A stretch of 64,000 bases of DNA from Rothia mucilaginosa (GTDB lineage: Bacteria; Actinomycetota; Actinomycetes; Actinomycetales; Micrococcaceae). Of this stretch, positions 8,602 through 18,354 are shown piece after piece. Each line of letters starts with the position of its first letter. Positions within the stretch are counted from its first letter, which is position 1. The stretch lies in contig NZ_CP079822.1 of the NCBI RefSeq assembly GCF_019334805.1, forward strand, positions 1,054,001 to 1,118,000, in the 5' to 3' direction. The notes below the pieces were generated by a model. The model was not told the origin of the DNA. It made no database searches and worked only from the letters and a program-made list of their open reading frames with translations. A program made the translations under genes and the position numbers.

Positions 8602-10770
8602 ATGGCACTCGTCTTCAATCCGCCGCCCAACTGGCCCGCTCCTCCTGCTGGATGGGCCCCCACTCCTACGTGGCGCCCCGACCCCGCGTGGGGTCCCGTT
8701 CCTGAAGGCTGGCAGCTGTGGGTCGAAGAGCCCGAGCCCGAACCCATTCAGGTTGAAGAGGCTACTATTGAGCCGCTGATTCCCGAGGAGCCCGCTGCCG
8801 AGGCGGCTCCCGCTGAGCAGGTTACTGAGCCTGTAGTTGCTGAGCCCGCTGTTGAGGCTGAGCAGCCCGCCGAAGCTGCAGCACCGCTGACCGTTGAGGA
8901 CGTTGACCTGGAGCAGCTCGCCGCTGAGCTCGAAGGTGAGCAGGTCGTCGAGGTTCCGGAGGCGGCAGCACCCCAGGCTGAGGCATCCCACGTTGAGGCA
9001 CAGCAGGTAGAGGCGCCCCACGTTGAGGCGTCCCAGGCTGAGTCCGCTGAGGAGTCCTCCGAGCCCAAGCCGATGCGTCACCTGACTCAGGTTCCGCTGA
9101 CCGGCACCGCTCTGCCCGAGCAGGTTCTCGCATCCCAGTCTTCCGCAGTTGAAGAGCCTGCAGATGCAGAGCCCGCTGCTGAGGCTCCCGTAGCGCCGGT
9201 TGTCGAGCCTGTTGTTGCTGAGCAGGCTGCTTCCGAGCAGCCCGTTGAGGCGCACGTTGTTGAGGCTCCGGTTGCTGAGCCCGCGCTATCCAAGCCCGCT
9301 GTTTCCGAGCCCGCCGCTTCTGAGCCGGTCGTTTCCGAACCTGTTGCAGAGCCCGTTGTTGTTGAGCCCGTCGCCGAGGTTGCCCCCGAGGCACCGGCGG
9401 CAGCTGAACCGGTATCTGAGCCCATCGTTGAGGCTCCCGCGGCTGAGGCACCCGCTGCTGAGGCGCCCCACACTATTGAGAGCTCCCCGCTCGTTGAGTT
9501 CCACACCCCCGAGACTGAGCGCACCGTCAACCTGTCCGAGCGTACCGTGAACCTCTCGGAACAGCCCGGTCAGAACATGCAGCCCGGCCAGAACGCGCAG
9601 GGCGGCCAGAACGCACAGTTCATCCCGGCGGGTCAGGCACCGAACGGTTTCCAGCCGAACCAGGCTGATGGTTTCCAGGGCCAGAACTTCCAGGGTGGCA
9701 ACTACCAGGACCAGGGTTTCCAGGGTCAGAACGCTCAGGGCGGTCAGTACCAGGGCAACCCCTACCAGGGTCAGCCGTACAACGCTCAGCAGCCCTACCA
9801 GGGTCAGGTGTCTGATCAGGACCAGGCAACCGTGGCGCTCAGCAACCCTTACATGACCGAGCCCGGCAACCAGGGCAATGGCGAGGACGGCTCCGAGAAG
9901 AAGGGCCTGCTCTCCGGCACCAAGCTGTGGGGTGTTATCGGTGGTGCGTTGGCTCTGCTGATTGTCATCATCCTGGCGATTGTCATGCTGATTCCGCGCG
10001 GTAGCTCGAACCCCACCTCCAATTCTGCGGCGGCATCGAGCGCGGCGGCTACTTCCGCTGAGGCATCCTCCGCGGCGGCTTCGTCTGAGGCTTCTTCCGC
10101 AGCTCCCGCATCCGAGAGCGCGGCGGCCGGTACTTCCGCTTCTTCCGCAGCACCCATCGCTGCTGCTGAAGCGAAGATGCCCGAGGGCGAGTTCAAGGAA
10201 TACAAGAAGACCGTCGCCGACAACAAGGACACCATCGACATTGAGAAGATCAAGGGCGATGTGTCCGCAGGCCTGCTCTACTACGAGTTCAAGCCCGCAG
10301 ACGGTGTGGTTAACGCTTTCATCACCAGCCGTGACGATAAGGGCAACATCACCTCGGGTGTGAGCGTTCTCGACTCCAGCCGCGACGGCAAGGAGATCAA
10401 GGGCACCGCGTGGATTGACGCGAGCAGCCACTCCACCCCCACCCGCAAGCTGGATCTGACCGGTAAGGGCGAGTGGACCATCCGCGTCTACGATGCAGAC
10501 TCCGCACCCCACTACAAGAAGGGTGAGAAGTTCCAGAGCACCATGAACTACTACGCTTTCACCTACGAAGGCACCGAGGCAACCATGGAGTTCCAGACCA
10601 GCGGCCCGACCACCCGCGGCTTCACCGTTCTGAACGCGACCAAGAACGACCCGTTCTTCTCCTCGACCATCCCGACCGTGAAGAGCAACATACAGTGGGT
10701 TCAGAGCAACAAGAGCTACCTGCAGGTTCGTACCGACTCCGCTATTACCTGGAGCATCGGCACTAACTAG
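8602..10770 (+). CDS. Glu/Ala/Pro-rich single-pass membrane protein with C-terminal exported domain
   Basis: I chose the ATG at 8602 (MALVFNPPPNWPAPPAGW) because AAAGG precedes it and this Pro/Trp-rich opening is typical of actinobacterial membrane proteins. The 722-residue product has four parts. Residues 1-40 are the PPxW/PxGW module. Residues 45-310 are a very long acidic E/A/P/V repeat region (variants of VAEPVVEP). Residues 320-420 are a Gln/Gly/Asn-rich region (FQGQN, YQGQ repeats). One membrane helix lies near residues 447-470, followed by a Ser/Ala linker and a compact exported domain to the end. No enzyme motif is seen. The repeats make length variation between strains likely. The role is unknown, possibly envelope-associated. 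Confidence 0.85.
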   Translation: MALVFNPPPNWPAPPAGWAPTPTWRPDPAWGPVPEGWQLWVEEPEPEPIQVEEATIEPLIPEEPAAEAAPAEQVTEPVVAEPAVEAEQPAEAAAPLTVEDVDLEQLAAELEGEQVVEVPEAAAPQAEASHVEAQQVEAPHVEASQAESAEESSEPKPMRHLTQVPLTGTALPEQVLASQSSAVEEPADAEPAAEAPVAPVVEPVVAEQAASEQPVEAHVVEAPVAEPALSKPAVSEPAASEPVVSEPVAEPVVVEPVAEVAPEAPAAAEPVSEPIVEAPAAEAPAAEAPHTIESSPLVEFHTPETERTVNLSERTVNLSEQPGQNMQPGQNAQGGQNAQFIPAGQAPNGFQPNQADGFQGQNFQGGNYQDQGFQGQNAQGGQYQGNPYQGQPYNAQQPYQGQVSDQDQATVALSNPYMTEPGNQGNGEDGSEKKGLLSGTKLWGVIGGALALLIVIILAIVMLIPRGSSNPTSNSAAASSAAATSAEASSAAASSEASSAAPASESAAAGTSASSAAPIAAAEAKMPEGEFKEYKKTVADNKDTIDIEKIKGDVSAGLLYYEFKPADGVVNAFITSRDDKGNITSGVSVLDSSRDGKEIKGTAWIDASSHSTPTRKLDLTGKGEWTIRVYDADSAPHYKKGEKFQSTMNYYAFTYEGTEATMEFQTSGPTTRGFTVLNATKNDPFFSSTIPTVKSNIQWVQSNKSYLQVRTDSAITWSIGTN

Positions 10771-10801
10771 TAGCTTGGCTAACTAGGTCAGCAGGCTGGG
10801 T

Positions 10802-10848
10802 ATAAAAGTATCCCCCGCGCCCGTGATGGGTGCGGGGGATACTTTTAT
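10802..10848. terminator. bidirectional terminator
   Basis: Perfect 17-base arms (10802-10818, 10832-10848) with AAAA/TTTT ends separate the convergent membrane-protein and GT87 genes. Confidence 0.92.
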
Positions 10849-10935
10849 GCTCAGCGGTTATGTCCGGCGGGGTTTACGCCCTGCTGGAGGCGCCCGCCGC
10901 CGCAAGCGGGCAGCAACCATGAGCGGGCGGTTTCT

Positions 10936-12417
10936 TTAGCGGGAGTACTTCGCCTCCGCCAGTTCGGCGCCCGCGGCGTGTGCCGTACGTTCCACCAGCT
11001 GACGATTCGCCAGGTACACAAAGAACGTCACCAGGATAAACAGGTACATCAGCTGGTACGGCATGGTGCCAGCCATCAGGCCCAGGGAGCCTTCGGGCAC
11101 CATCAGAATCTGATCCGCGTTGAAGTGCGGGGAGAACGCCAACACAATCCAGAACGGTGAAATGTACATACCCACCAGCGCCGCAGTCGCCAAGATAACA
11201 GCCAGCGTGAAAACAAAGGAGCTGACCCGCTGGTACATGAGCGGGAAGATTTCCATGACCACGGCGGCGAGCATCAGCGGGTACCAGGTGTTGTGGTGCG
11301 ACCAGCTAATCGGCGAAATCTGCAGCATCATGAACGCGGTCAGCGCCAGCTGCGCCATGAGCGCGCGGGCACGAATCAGCGGAACCAGCAGAACCGCCGT
11401 AACCAGCACAATCAGCAGGGTCAACGCCACCTGCACCACCGACAGGGCGGTAGCCGTCAGGTGATGCTGCAGGCCCGCGTGGGTCAGTGTACCCATAATC
11501 GACACGTTATCGAAGTAGCTGAACCAGCCCACACGCGAAGTGTCACGCACCGCGTGGAACCAGAACGTCAGCGACTCCTCCCGGATCACCAGGAAGCCGA
11601 TACCCACGGTCGCGGCGAAGCTCGCGCCCAGGGTCGCAATGCCCTTCCAGTCCTTACGCATGAGCAGCAGCAGACCGAACGCGAGCGGGGTCAGCTTAAT
11701 ACCCGCCGCAATACCCAGCAGCACACCGCGCGGAACGCGGGTTGCCGGGCGCATAAAATCGGCGAGAATCAGCATCAGAATGATGGCGTTAATCTGCCCA
11801 AAATGCGTGGTCAAACGCCACGGGCCGCACATCCAAATCAGCGCCGCAATCAGCGACACCATACCCCAATGGCCCAGGTGCTTCTGCAACGGCAGACGCC
11901 ACGAGCGGCTACGGGCGTAGGAGTACAGCAGGTACGCGCACCAGTAGCAGAGCGCGCAAATAATGGCGGTAATCAGCAGCATGCTCTGCGGCTCGGTGAG
12001 GAACGCGAGCGGGTAGAAGAGCAGCGCCGCAAACGGCGGGTAGGTGAACGGCAGGCCGCGCGTGCGGAAAGTGTACAGCTGGTAGCCGTCCGGGCCATCC
12101 GCCAGGGAGACAGCACCCAGGCGGTACACGTAAATATCGTCAGCCGCCGCGTGCGTCACGTAGTCGAAGGCGTAGAGGGCAACCAGGATGAACAGCAGGT
12201 GCGCCCAGAGAGCACCGCTGCGCATACCGGGGATGCGGTCAAAGAAACCTGGACGCGCAGGTTTTGTGGGCTCTGCGGCAGGCTCCGCGCTTTCTACAGC
12301 GCTTTCAGCAGCCGGTTCTGCAACCGGTGCAGGTTCAGCAGTAGAGCCAGCCGAAGCCCATGGGATTATAGGCGCTACCGCCTCGGCGTTCTTCTCACGA
12401 TTCTTGTCGTGGCTCAC
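10936..12417 (-). CDS. GT87 (DUF2029) family polyprenyl-phosphate-mannose-dependent mannosyltransferase, copy 2
   Basis: This 493-residue polytopic membrane protein has a Pro/Ala/Glu-rich cytoplasmic N-terminus (to about residue 60) and about ten hydrophobic segments. Conserved family blocks are FTYPPFAALLFYPLAFL, FGQINAIILMLILADF, AAGIKLTPLAFGLLLL and SPISWSHHNTWY. The GT87 family includes alpha-1,2-mannosyltransferases such as PimE, which use polyprenyl-phosphomannose outside the membrane to extend lipoglycans; the acceptor here is inferred. It starts at a GTG overlapping the stop of the upstream paralogue (GTGA, 12414-12417), so the two are translationally coupled. The two proteins align throughout except at the ends. 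Confidence 0.88.
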   Translation of the reverse strand: MSHDKNREKNAEAVAPIIPWASAGSTAEPAPVAEPAAESAVESAEPAAEPTKPARPGFFDRIPGMRSGALWAHLLFILVALYAFDYVTHAAADDIYVYRLGAVSLADGPDGYQLYTFRTRGLPFTYPPFAALLFYPLAFLTEPQSMLLITAIICALCYWCAYLLYSYARSRSWRLPLQKHLGHWGMVSLIAALIWMCGPWRLTTHFGQINAIILMLILADFMRPATRVPRGVLLGIAAGIKLTPLAFGLLLLMRKDWKGIATLGASFAATVGIGFLVIREESLTFWFHAVRDTSRVGWFSYFDNVSIMGTLTHAGLQHHLTATALSVVQVALTLLIVLVTAVLLVPLIRARALMAQLALTAFMMLQISPISWSHHNTWYPLMLAAVVMEIFPLMYQRVSSFVFTLAVILATAALVGMYISPFWIVLAFSPHFNADQILMVPEGSLGLMAGTMPYQLMYLFILVTFFVYLANRQLVERTAHAAGAELAEAKYSR

Positions 12418-13802
12418 GCGGTTGCCTCACGGGAAGCGGCGGCGCGCACAGACTCGGCGCTCTCGGTCACCAGTGCACGGGCGCCCCACCAGCCCAGAGG
12501 CGCGTCGCTACGCACGGAACCGTACTGCACGGGCTCAACCTTCGCGCCACGCACCGGCGCGCTCAGGGCGGCAACCGACCAGAGCGTCATCGTCACCCAC
12601 AGGCAGAACGCGGGAATAGCCGAAACCGCCAACGCGCCCGGGGCCAGCTGCTCCAAACCATCAGCGCTACCGTGGAACCAGGACGCAATCCTAATCGGCG
12701 ACAGGTACAGGCCCAACACCGCAACCACCGCGAACACGGTCGCTGTCACCCGCAGCCACGCCGGCTGAACCGCAAAATAGGTGGGGAACGCATCCATGAT
12801 GAACACGGCAGCCAGCAGGGGCAGCAGCACGTTGTGGTGCGACCAGCTAATCGGCGACAGCGCCACCATCAGGGAGGCGGTCACCGCCACCTGCGCCAGC
12901 GCGGCACCGCGGCGTTCCAGCTGGTACAGCAGTGCGGCAGTCAGCACAATCGTGACCAGCGCCAGGGCGTAGTAGACGGGCTTCGCGGCGCTCTCAGAGA
13001 GACCAAAGTGCAGCAGCCAACCCTGAATCGAGACGTTATCCACAAAGTTCAGTCCACCCACACGGGAGGGGTTCGTCAGCGCAGAGAACCAGAACTCCGG
13101 CGCGTCCTTAGGCATCAGAATGAAACCCAGCGCAATGGTGCCGAAGAACGTTGCACCCAGGGTCGCGATGCCCTTCCAGTCGCGGCGGACCAGCAGAATC
13201 AGACCAAACACGAGCGGGGTCAGCTTCACGCCGCCCGCAATACCAATCAGCACGCCGCGCGGCACGCGGGTCGCCGGGCGCACAAAATCGGCAAGAATCA
13301 GCGCCGTAATGAACGGGTTAATCTGAATCAGGTCCAGGGTGCGCTGCCACGGCCCCGCCGAAACCACCAGAATAGTCAGCACCGCAATCGTGCCCGCACG
13401 ACCAAAGTACTGCTGCAGGGGCAGTTCGCGACCGCGCGCATTCACATAGTTGTAAATGATCGTGGAAATCCACCACGCCACCACAGCCGAACCGACCACC
13501 ATAATGACCTTGCCGACTTCCAGCGGAATAAAAGCAAACGGCAAGAACAGCATCGCCGCGAACGGCGGGTACGTGAACGGCGGCTTGATGACGCCGTGAT
13601 CGTTCAGGGTCGGGGAGTACAGGTCCTGGGTAAAGCCCTCGTTATCGAAAATGGTCATCGCACCCAGACGGTAGATGGAGAAGTCCATACCGGAGAAGGG
13701 GTTGGTGAGCATTTTGATGACGTATCCACCGCCAACAATGAGGATGAGTGCCACAATAGCGATTTTTCCCCAGATGGGGGTGGTGGAGTCAGTCCTTGTC
13801 AC
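12414..13802 (-). CDS. GT87 (DUF2029) family mannosyltransferase, copy 1
   Basis: This is the first gene of a two-gene operon of membrane glycosyltransferases: 462 residues, about ten to eleven membrane segments. It shares FTYPPFAAMLFLPFAF, LIQINPFITALILADFVRP, AGGVKLTPLVFGLILL and SPISWSHHNVLLP with the downstream gene. The acidic residue early in the chain (SGMDFSIYRLGA) corresponds to the conserved Asp region of the GT-C fold. Translation starts at GTG 13802 after AAGGAC. It probably adds mannose to a cell-envelope lipoglycan. Tandem duplication with divergence suggests the two have different acceptors or act as a heteromer. Confidence 0.88.
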   Translation of the reverse strand: MTRTDSTTPIWGKIAIVALILIVGGGYVIKMLTNPFSGMDFSIYRLGAMTIFDNEGFTQDLYSPTLNDHGVIKPPFTYPPFAAMLFLPFAFIPLEVGKVIMVVGSAVVAWWISTIIYNYVNARGRELPLQQYFGRAGTIAVLTILVVSAGPWQRTLDLIQINPFITALILADFVRPATRVPRGVLIGIAGGVKLTPLVFGLILLVRRDWKGIATLGATFFGTIALGFILMPKDAPEFWFSALTNPSRVGGLNFVDNVSIQGWLLHFGLSESAAKPVYYALALVTIVLTAALLYQLERRGAALAQVAVTASLMVALSPISWSHHNVLLPLLAAVFIMDAFPTYFAVQPAWLRVTATVFAVVAVLGLYLSPIRIASWFHGSADGLEQLAPGALAVSAIPAFCLWVTMTLWSVAALSAPVRGAKVEPVQYGSVRSDAPLGWWGARALVTESAESVRAAASREATA

Positions 13803-14141
13803 GAGGTGCTTGTCCTTACCTTGGTGCCGGCGGATGCGCGCGAGGGGTGGGCGGGCATCTGATTTTGGAATCCTAATAGTTTATCGCGCGCACCTGTGAA
13901 GGGTGCATCGGGGAGAAGAATCCCAGGGGCAGATTCACAGGGGCAGATTCGCTCGGGTACGCAATCGGGTGCACAAGCAGAACTATCACACTACAAGCCG
14001 CCTTCATATGCACGTCATGTCTTCAAAATTGGTACTAACCGGGCAATATAATGGGCTTATTGGCACCCGCCCCAACGCAGGGGCTGACGGTGCCCCGCAC
14101 ACCGACGTCCACGAACAACCAGCAGTGAAAGCAGTGATCAC
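13803..14141. other. divergent intergenic region before nitrite reductase fusion
   Basis: These 339 bases hold no gene. There is a direct repeat AGGGGCAGATTC (two copies, about 13924-13950) and a perfect TATAAT at 14047-14052 that could be the -10 of the nitrite reductase gene, about 90 bases before its GTG. TAGGAT on the minus strand (13870-13875) may serve the mannosyltransferase operon. I saw no clear NsrR or FNR box. Confidence 0.4.
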
Positions 14142-17042
14142 GTGAGTGAACATCTCGGCACCCCACCCGAAGGTGAGAACACGAGCGGCAAGCCCGCAGG
14201 CGTAAACGTCTCCGGAGGCGGCTCCTCCGGCCTGAGCATTGGCGCGCGCCCGGCTGATGTGCCCGGCGCGAACCTCACCCCCGAAGAGATTGCACGCCGC
14301 GCATCCGGTCGCGGTACGTGGCATCGTCGCGCCTCCAAGCCCGTCTCCCACTGGATGTTTACCCTTGTCGGCGTACTTCTGCTGCACAGGTTTATCCCGA
14401 ATAGCGGCTGGCTGATGGTGCACATTGTCACCCTCGGCCTGATTACGAACTCGATCCTGATTTGGTCGCAGCACTTCACCGAAGCGCTCATGAAAATCAA
14501 GATTCCTGACGAGCACCGCGGAACCCAGGTGCGCCGAATCTTCATTCTGAACGCCGGTATTCTCGTGCTCATGATCGGCATGGTCGGTCAGCTGAGCGTG
14601 CCCGGCCTCTACGCCGCCACGGTGGTGGGCGCCCTCATTGTCGGTTCTATGGTCGCCTGGCACGGCATCTACCTGCTGAAGCAGGTGCGTCAGGCTCTGC
14701 CGTCGCGGTTCGGTGTGACCATTCGCTTCTACATTGTTGCGGCGCTGTTGCTGCCCCTCGGCGCGGCGTTTGGCGCCATGATTGCCTACCCGAACCTCTC
14801 CGGCACCCTGCATTCGCAGTTCCTGCTGGCGCACGAGGCGGTGAACGTGCTCGGCTTCGTCGGTATTACCGCGGTGGGTACGCTGGTGACGTTCTGGCCG
14901 ACCATGCTGCGCACGAAGATGGTCGATAAGGCGCTCACTCACAGCCTGCGCGCCCTGTACCTCATGTGCGGCGGCCTGGCGTTGACCGTTATCGGCGCGG
15001 CTATGGGGACGCGCCCGCTCGCTGCTGCGGGTCTGGTCGTCTACCTGGTTGCCCTGCTGATTGTCGCCTGGGTGATGGTGCGTACCCTGCAAACCAAGCG
15101 CCCGAACGAGTACCCGCCCATGAGCGTGGGTATGGGCTTCCTCTGGCTGATTGTTGGTGTAGCAGCGACCGCGTACATGGTGGCAACCACCCCGTTCGCA
15201 CAGCTGGACATGCGCGCCGTGACCCCCGTCTTCGTGGTCGGCTTCCTGCTGCAGCTGTTGCTCGGCGCAATGAGCTACCTGCTGCCGCAGCGCATGGGTG
15301 GCGGCCCTGCGGTGGTTCGCGCCTCCAACAAGGAGTTCAGCCGTTTCGCGGCGGCACGCGTAACCGCCGTGAACCTGGCGCTGCTTATCTTCATGATGCC
15401 CAGCTCCATGGTGGGCCAGTCCATTAAGATTGCCGTCGCTATCGTGGGTGCGTTGGCGCTCATGGCGTTCATTCCGCTCATGGTGCGCGGCGTGAAGGCG
15501 TCCGTGAACACCCGCAAGGAAATGATGGCGGCACGCGCCCGCGGCGAGAAGCCCGCCTTCAACCAGGAGGCGCTGACCCCGGAGCCCGTCCCGCACGCCA
15601 AGCAGAGCTTCCAGGCGGCGTTGGCGGTTGCCATGGCGTTCCTGCTGGGCTTCGCCGTGAACCCGTCCGCGTTGAACCTGCCGTCGTTCTCCTCGGCAGG
15701 TTCCGTGGCAGCGACCGGTCAGACCACCACCGTGCAGGTGAAGGCGACCAGCAACTACCGTTTTACCCCCGCAGAGGTGGAGGTGCCCGCCGGTAACCGC
15801 CTGGTCGTCGAGGTCACCAACGACGACGAGGGCATGACCCACGACCTGACCTTCGACAACGGCGCAACCACCGGCACCATCAACCCCGGCGAAACGAAAA
15901 CCGTTGACGCCGGCGTCATTACCGCCGACCAGGAAGGCTACTGCTCCGTGGCGGGTCACCGCTCCCTGGGCATGGTGTTCAAGGTGAAGGCGACCGGCGC
16001 CTCCGCAAACCAGGTGGCGCAGGGCGGCCACAACCACGGTTCTACGGGCGGCCACAACCACGCCGCGTCGGGTAGCACCCCGACCCTCATGACCGTTGCA
16101 AACAGCAGGATTGACATGTCCGCAGCGCCCGGCAGCGGCTACAAGTACCGCGACCCGAACATCCCGGCACCGAACACCGCCACGCAGGTGAACGGCAAGA
16201 CCGTCCGCAAGGTCACCCTGGAAGTTGAGGAAGTCGACCGCGAGGTGGCGCCCGGCGTGACCGTTCACATGTGGACGTTCAACGGGCAGAACATGGCACC
16301 GATTCTGCGCGGCAAGGTCGGCGATATTTTTGAAATTACACTCATCAATAACGGCACGATGGGCCACTCGCTGGACTTCCACGCGGGCATGGTGTCCCCC
16401 GATAACACGATGAAGACCATCGCCCCCGGTGAGCGTCTCGTCTACCGTTTTGAGGCGAAGGGTGCCGGTATCTGGCTGTACCACTGCGGCACCGCCCCGC
16501 TGAGCCTGCACATGACCCAGGGCATGTACGGCGCGGTCATCATTGACCCGGCGGACCTTGACCCGGTCGATCATGAGTACGTGATGGTTCAGGGCGAGGC
16601 GTACCTGCACGACACCGGCAAGACCGCCTCCGACGGTAACAAGCTGGCGGAGAACTCGCCGGATCTGATCGCGGCAGGCACCCCCACGCTGACCATGTTC
16701 AACGGCCACGCAACCCAGTACAAGGCGAAGCCGCTGCAGGTGAAGAAGGGCGAGCGTATCCGTGTTTGGGTGATGGCTGCGGGCCCGAACCACGGCACGA
16801 GCTTCCACGTGGTCGGTTCGCAATTCGACACCGTCTACAAGGAGGGCGGCTACCTGATGCGCCGCGGCGCGGATGCGTTCGGCAGCCGTGACGGCCACAG
16901 CCAGGCACTCGATTTGGCGCCCGCTCAGGGCGGCTTCGTGGAGATGCAGTTCTTGGAGTCTGGCACTTACACGTTCGTGAACCATTCCTTCGCGGAGATG
17001 GAGCGCGGCGCCGCCGGCAAGATCGTGGTCACTGATCGCTAG
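14142..17042 (+). CDS. membrane domain-cupredoxin-copper nitrite reductase (NirK-like) fusion
   Basis: This is a 966-residue tripartite protein. Residues about 65-455 contain roughly 11 membrane segments with conserved histidines (MVHIVTLGL, LLAHEAVNV). Residues 525-620 form a plastocyanin-like cupredoxin with type-1 copper ligands (THDL, YCSVAGHRSLGM). A His-rich linker (GGHNHGSTGGHNH) follows. Residues about 690-966 are a two-domain multicopper oxidase with NirK-like ligands: GHSLDFH, LYHCGTAPLSLHMTQGM and TSFHVVG. The pattern fits a copper nitrite reductase reducing nitrite to NO outside the membrane, with the other two parts relaying electrons. The GTG start at 14142 lacks a strong Shine-Dalgarno sequence. 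A terminator follows. Substrate is inferred; other multicopper oxidase activity is possible. Confidence 0.85.
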   Translation: MSEHLGTPPEGENTSGKPAGVNVSGGGSSGLSIGARPADVPGANLTPEEIARRASGRGTWHRRASKPVSHWMFTLVGVLLLHRFIPNSGWLMVHIVTLGLITNSILIWSQHFTEALMKIKIPDEHRGTQVRRIFILNAGILVLMIGMVGQLSVPGLYAATVVGALIVGSMVAWHGIYLLKQVRQALPSRFGVTIRFYIVAALLLPLGAAFGAMIAYPNLSGTLHSQFLLAHEAVNVLGFVGITAVGTLVTFWPTMLRTKMVDKALTHSLRALYLMCGGLALTVIGAAMGTRPLAAAGLVVYLVALLIVAWVMVRTLQTKRPNEYPPMSVGMGFLWLIVGVAATAYMVATTPFAQLDMRAVTPVFVVGFLLQLLLGAMSYLLPQRMGGGPAVVRASNKEFSRFAAARVTAVNLALLIFMMPSSMVGQSIKIAVAIVGALALMAFIPLMVRGVKASVNTRKEMMAARARGEKPAFNQEALTPEPVPHAKQSFQAALAVAMAFLLGFAVNPSALNLPSFSSAGSVAATGQTTTVQVKATSNYRFTPAEVEVPAGNRLVVEVTNDDEGMTHDLTFDNGATTGTINPGETKTVDAGVITADQEGYCSVAGHRSLGMVFKVKATGASANQVAQGGHNHGSTGGHNHAASGSTPTLMTVANSRIDMSAAPGSGYKYRDPNIPAPNTATQVNGKTVRKVTLEVEEVDREVAPGVTVHMWTFNGQNMAPILRGKVGDIFEITLINNGTMGHSLDFHAGMVSPDNTMKTIAPGERLVYRFEAKGAGIWLYHCGTAPLSLHMTQGMYGAVIIDPADLDPVDHEYVMVQGEAYLHDTGKTASDGNKLAENSPDLIAAGTPTLTMFNGHATQYKAKPLQVKKGERIRVWVMAAGPNHGTSFHVVGSQFDTVYKEGGYLMRRGADAFGSRDGHSQALDLAPAQGGFVEMQFLESGTYTFVNHSFAEMERGAAGKIVVTDR

Positions 17043-17098
17043 TAGTGGCTACCCGCTAAACCCTCACGCTAGGCGCTTCTAGCGCCCCGTGAGAGGTA

Positions 17099-17143
17099 GA
17101 CCCCGCCCGGTGCATCCTGTGAATGGATGCGCCGGGCGGGGTC
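17099..17143 (+). terminator. terminator after nitrite reductase gene
   Basis: Nineteen-base arms (17099-17117, 17125-17143) pair with one G-U and are followed by TTTCT. A smaller hairpin (17062-17094) precedes it. Confidence 0.9.
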
Positions 17144-17319
17144 TTTCTGCGCTGTCTTGCTGTGCCGCCTTTCTGCCCCGCACAGGCTCCTACAGAGCCG
17201 ATACAGAGCCAGCCCAGAGCCCCTGCACACGCCCCGGCAGGAGCCTGCACGCGCATCGGCGAACTATGCTTTTAGCCTCATGGGCGAACTTTTCTTAGCC
17301 AGGAGCGGGCATGGTGCGC

Positions 17320-17325
17320 TAGTCT
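17320..17325 (+). promoter_or_regulatory. -10 box of leaderless transglycosylase transcript
   Basis: TAGTCT ends six bases before the ATG at 17332. There is no proper Shine-Dalgarno sequence, so translation probably begins at the transcript's 5' end. Confidence 0.5.
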
Positions 17326-17331
17326 ATAGGA

Positions 17332-18228
17332 ATGGCAGATAGCACTTCGAGCGCCTCTTCCGAGCGCAGCGCTACGGGCGCCAACAACCACACCCCCGCT
17401 TCGGCGGACGCACAGACTTCTCCTCGGCAGCGTAAAGCTTTCCCGCTTCGCTTTCTCGCCGGGGCACTTGCGCATTGGCAGATTATTGCCTCTGCGGTTC
17501 TTCTGGGTGGCGGTGTTGCCGGCCTGGCAGCCACCTATGACGACTATTGCGGTATGACGGAGCTTTCGTATGTTCCGGCGGCTCTCCGCTCCGATTTTGA
17601 GGAGGGCTCTAAGGTGGCGGGTTTCCGTCCGGGCGTGCTGGCGGCGCAGATTGAGACTGAGAGCCACTGGCGTGTGGGCCTTGTGTCTCACCAGGGCGCT
17701 AAGGGTATTGCACAGTTCACTGATGATGCGTGGAGCGGCGGCCACTACAGCTTCGGCAATGGCGGTAACGTTCTGAACCCGCACGATGCGATTGCGGCGC
17801 AGGCGCGCTACTTGGCTGAGTTGCGTACTCGTTTAGCGAAGTACGCCTCCAATGAGGATGAGCTGCAGGATGTGGTTCTTGCCGGTTATAACGCGGGTCC
17901 GGGTTCTGTGGAGAAGTACGGCGGTGTTCCCCCGTACGAGGAGACTCAGAATTATGTGAAGACAATTCGCGAGCTGGCGAATTCGAAGTACAAGCTGACT
18001 TGCTCCCCCGATTACCAGTTCAAGCAGGCGAAGTTGAGCTTCGTGAATGGTGTGACTCCGGCGATGGCTGGTGTTCATCCAGATGGTACAGCTCTGTCCC
18101 CGGAGGAGTCGGCATCGGCTGCGGCGGAGGCGTCTGCTTCGGCTTCTGCGAGTGCTTCGGCTCGTGCATCTGCGAGCGGTTCTGCGGGTTCTTCGGTGAA
18201 GCCTTCGGCGACGAGTTCCGGCCGCTAG
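17332..18228 (+). CDS. exported lytic transglycosylase (SLT domain)
   Basis: The 298-residue protein has a cytoplasmic Ser/Ala-rich start, a signal-anchor helix (about residues 45-65) and a goose-lysozyme/SLT-type domain (about 80-225). The catalytic glutamate is in QIETESHW (E110). Further family motifs are HQGAKGIAQF, NPHDAIAAQARYL and LAGYNAGPGSVEKYGG. Such enzymes cleave peptidoglycan between MurNAc and GlcNAc, forming 1,6-anhydroMurNAc, during growth or turnover. The C-terminal 60 residues are a low-complexity Ala/Ser tail. The gene is monocistronic, flanked by terminators on both sides. Confidence 0.9.
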   Translation: MADSTSSASSERSATGANNHTPASADAQTSPRQRKAFPLRFLAGALAHWQIIASAVLLGGGVAGLAATYDDYCGMTELSYVPAALRSDFEEGSKVAGFRPGVLAAQIETESHWRVGLVSHQGAKGIAQFTDDAWSGGHYSFGNGGNVLNPHDAIAAQARYLAELRTRLAKYASNEDELQDVVLAGYNAGPGSVEKYGGVPPYEETQNYVKTIRELANSKYKLTCSPDYQFKQAKLSFVNGVTPAMAGVHPDGTALSPEESASAAAEASASASASASARASASGSAGSSVKPSATSSGR

Positions 18229-18354
18229 ATTCGGCTTTCTAGGTAGCCCACTAGGCTATATAGCCGCCTGGGAATATTCCTTTTTATCTATAGTGAGCGG
18301 CTGATACCGACCACCACTACCCTACTATTCACTCTTATATTTACTCTTAACAGC

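Noticed and set aside
14004..16985. Very long open frame (993 codons) on the minus strand opposite the nitrite reductase gene
   Set aside because: It is an antisense shadow created by GC-rich third positions. The translation is low-complexity His/Arg/Gly, and the plus-strand product has clear domains.
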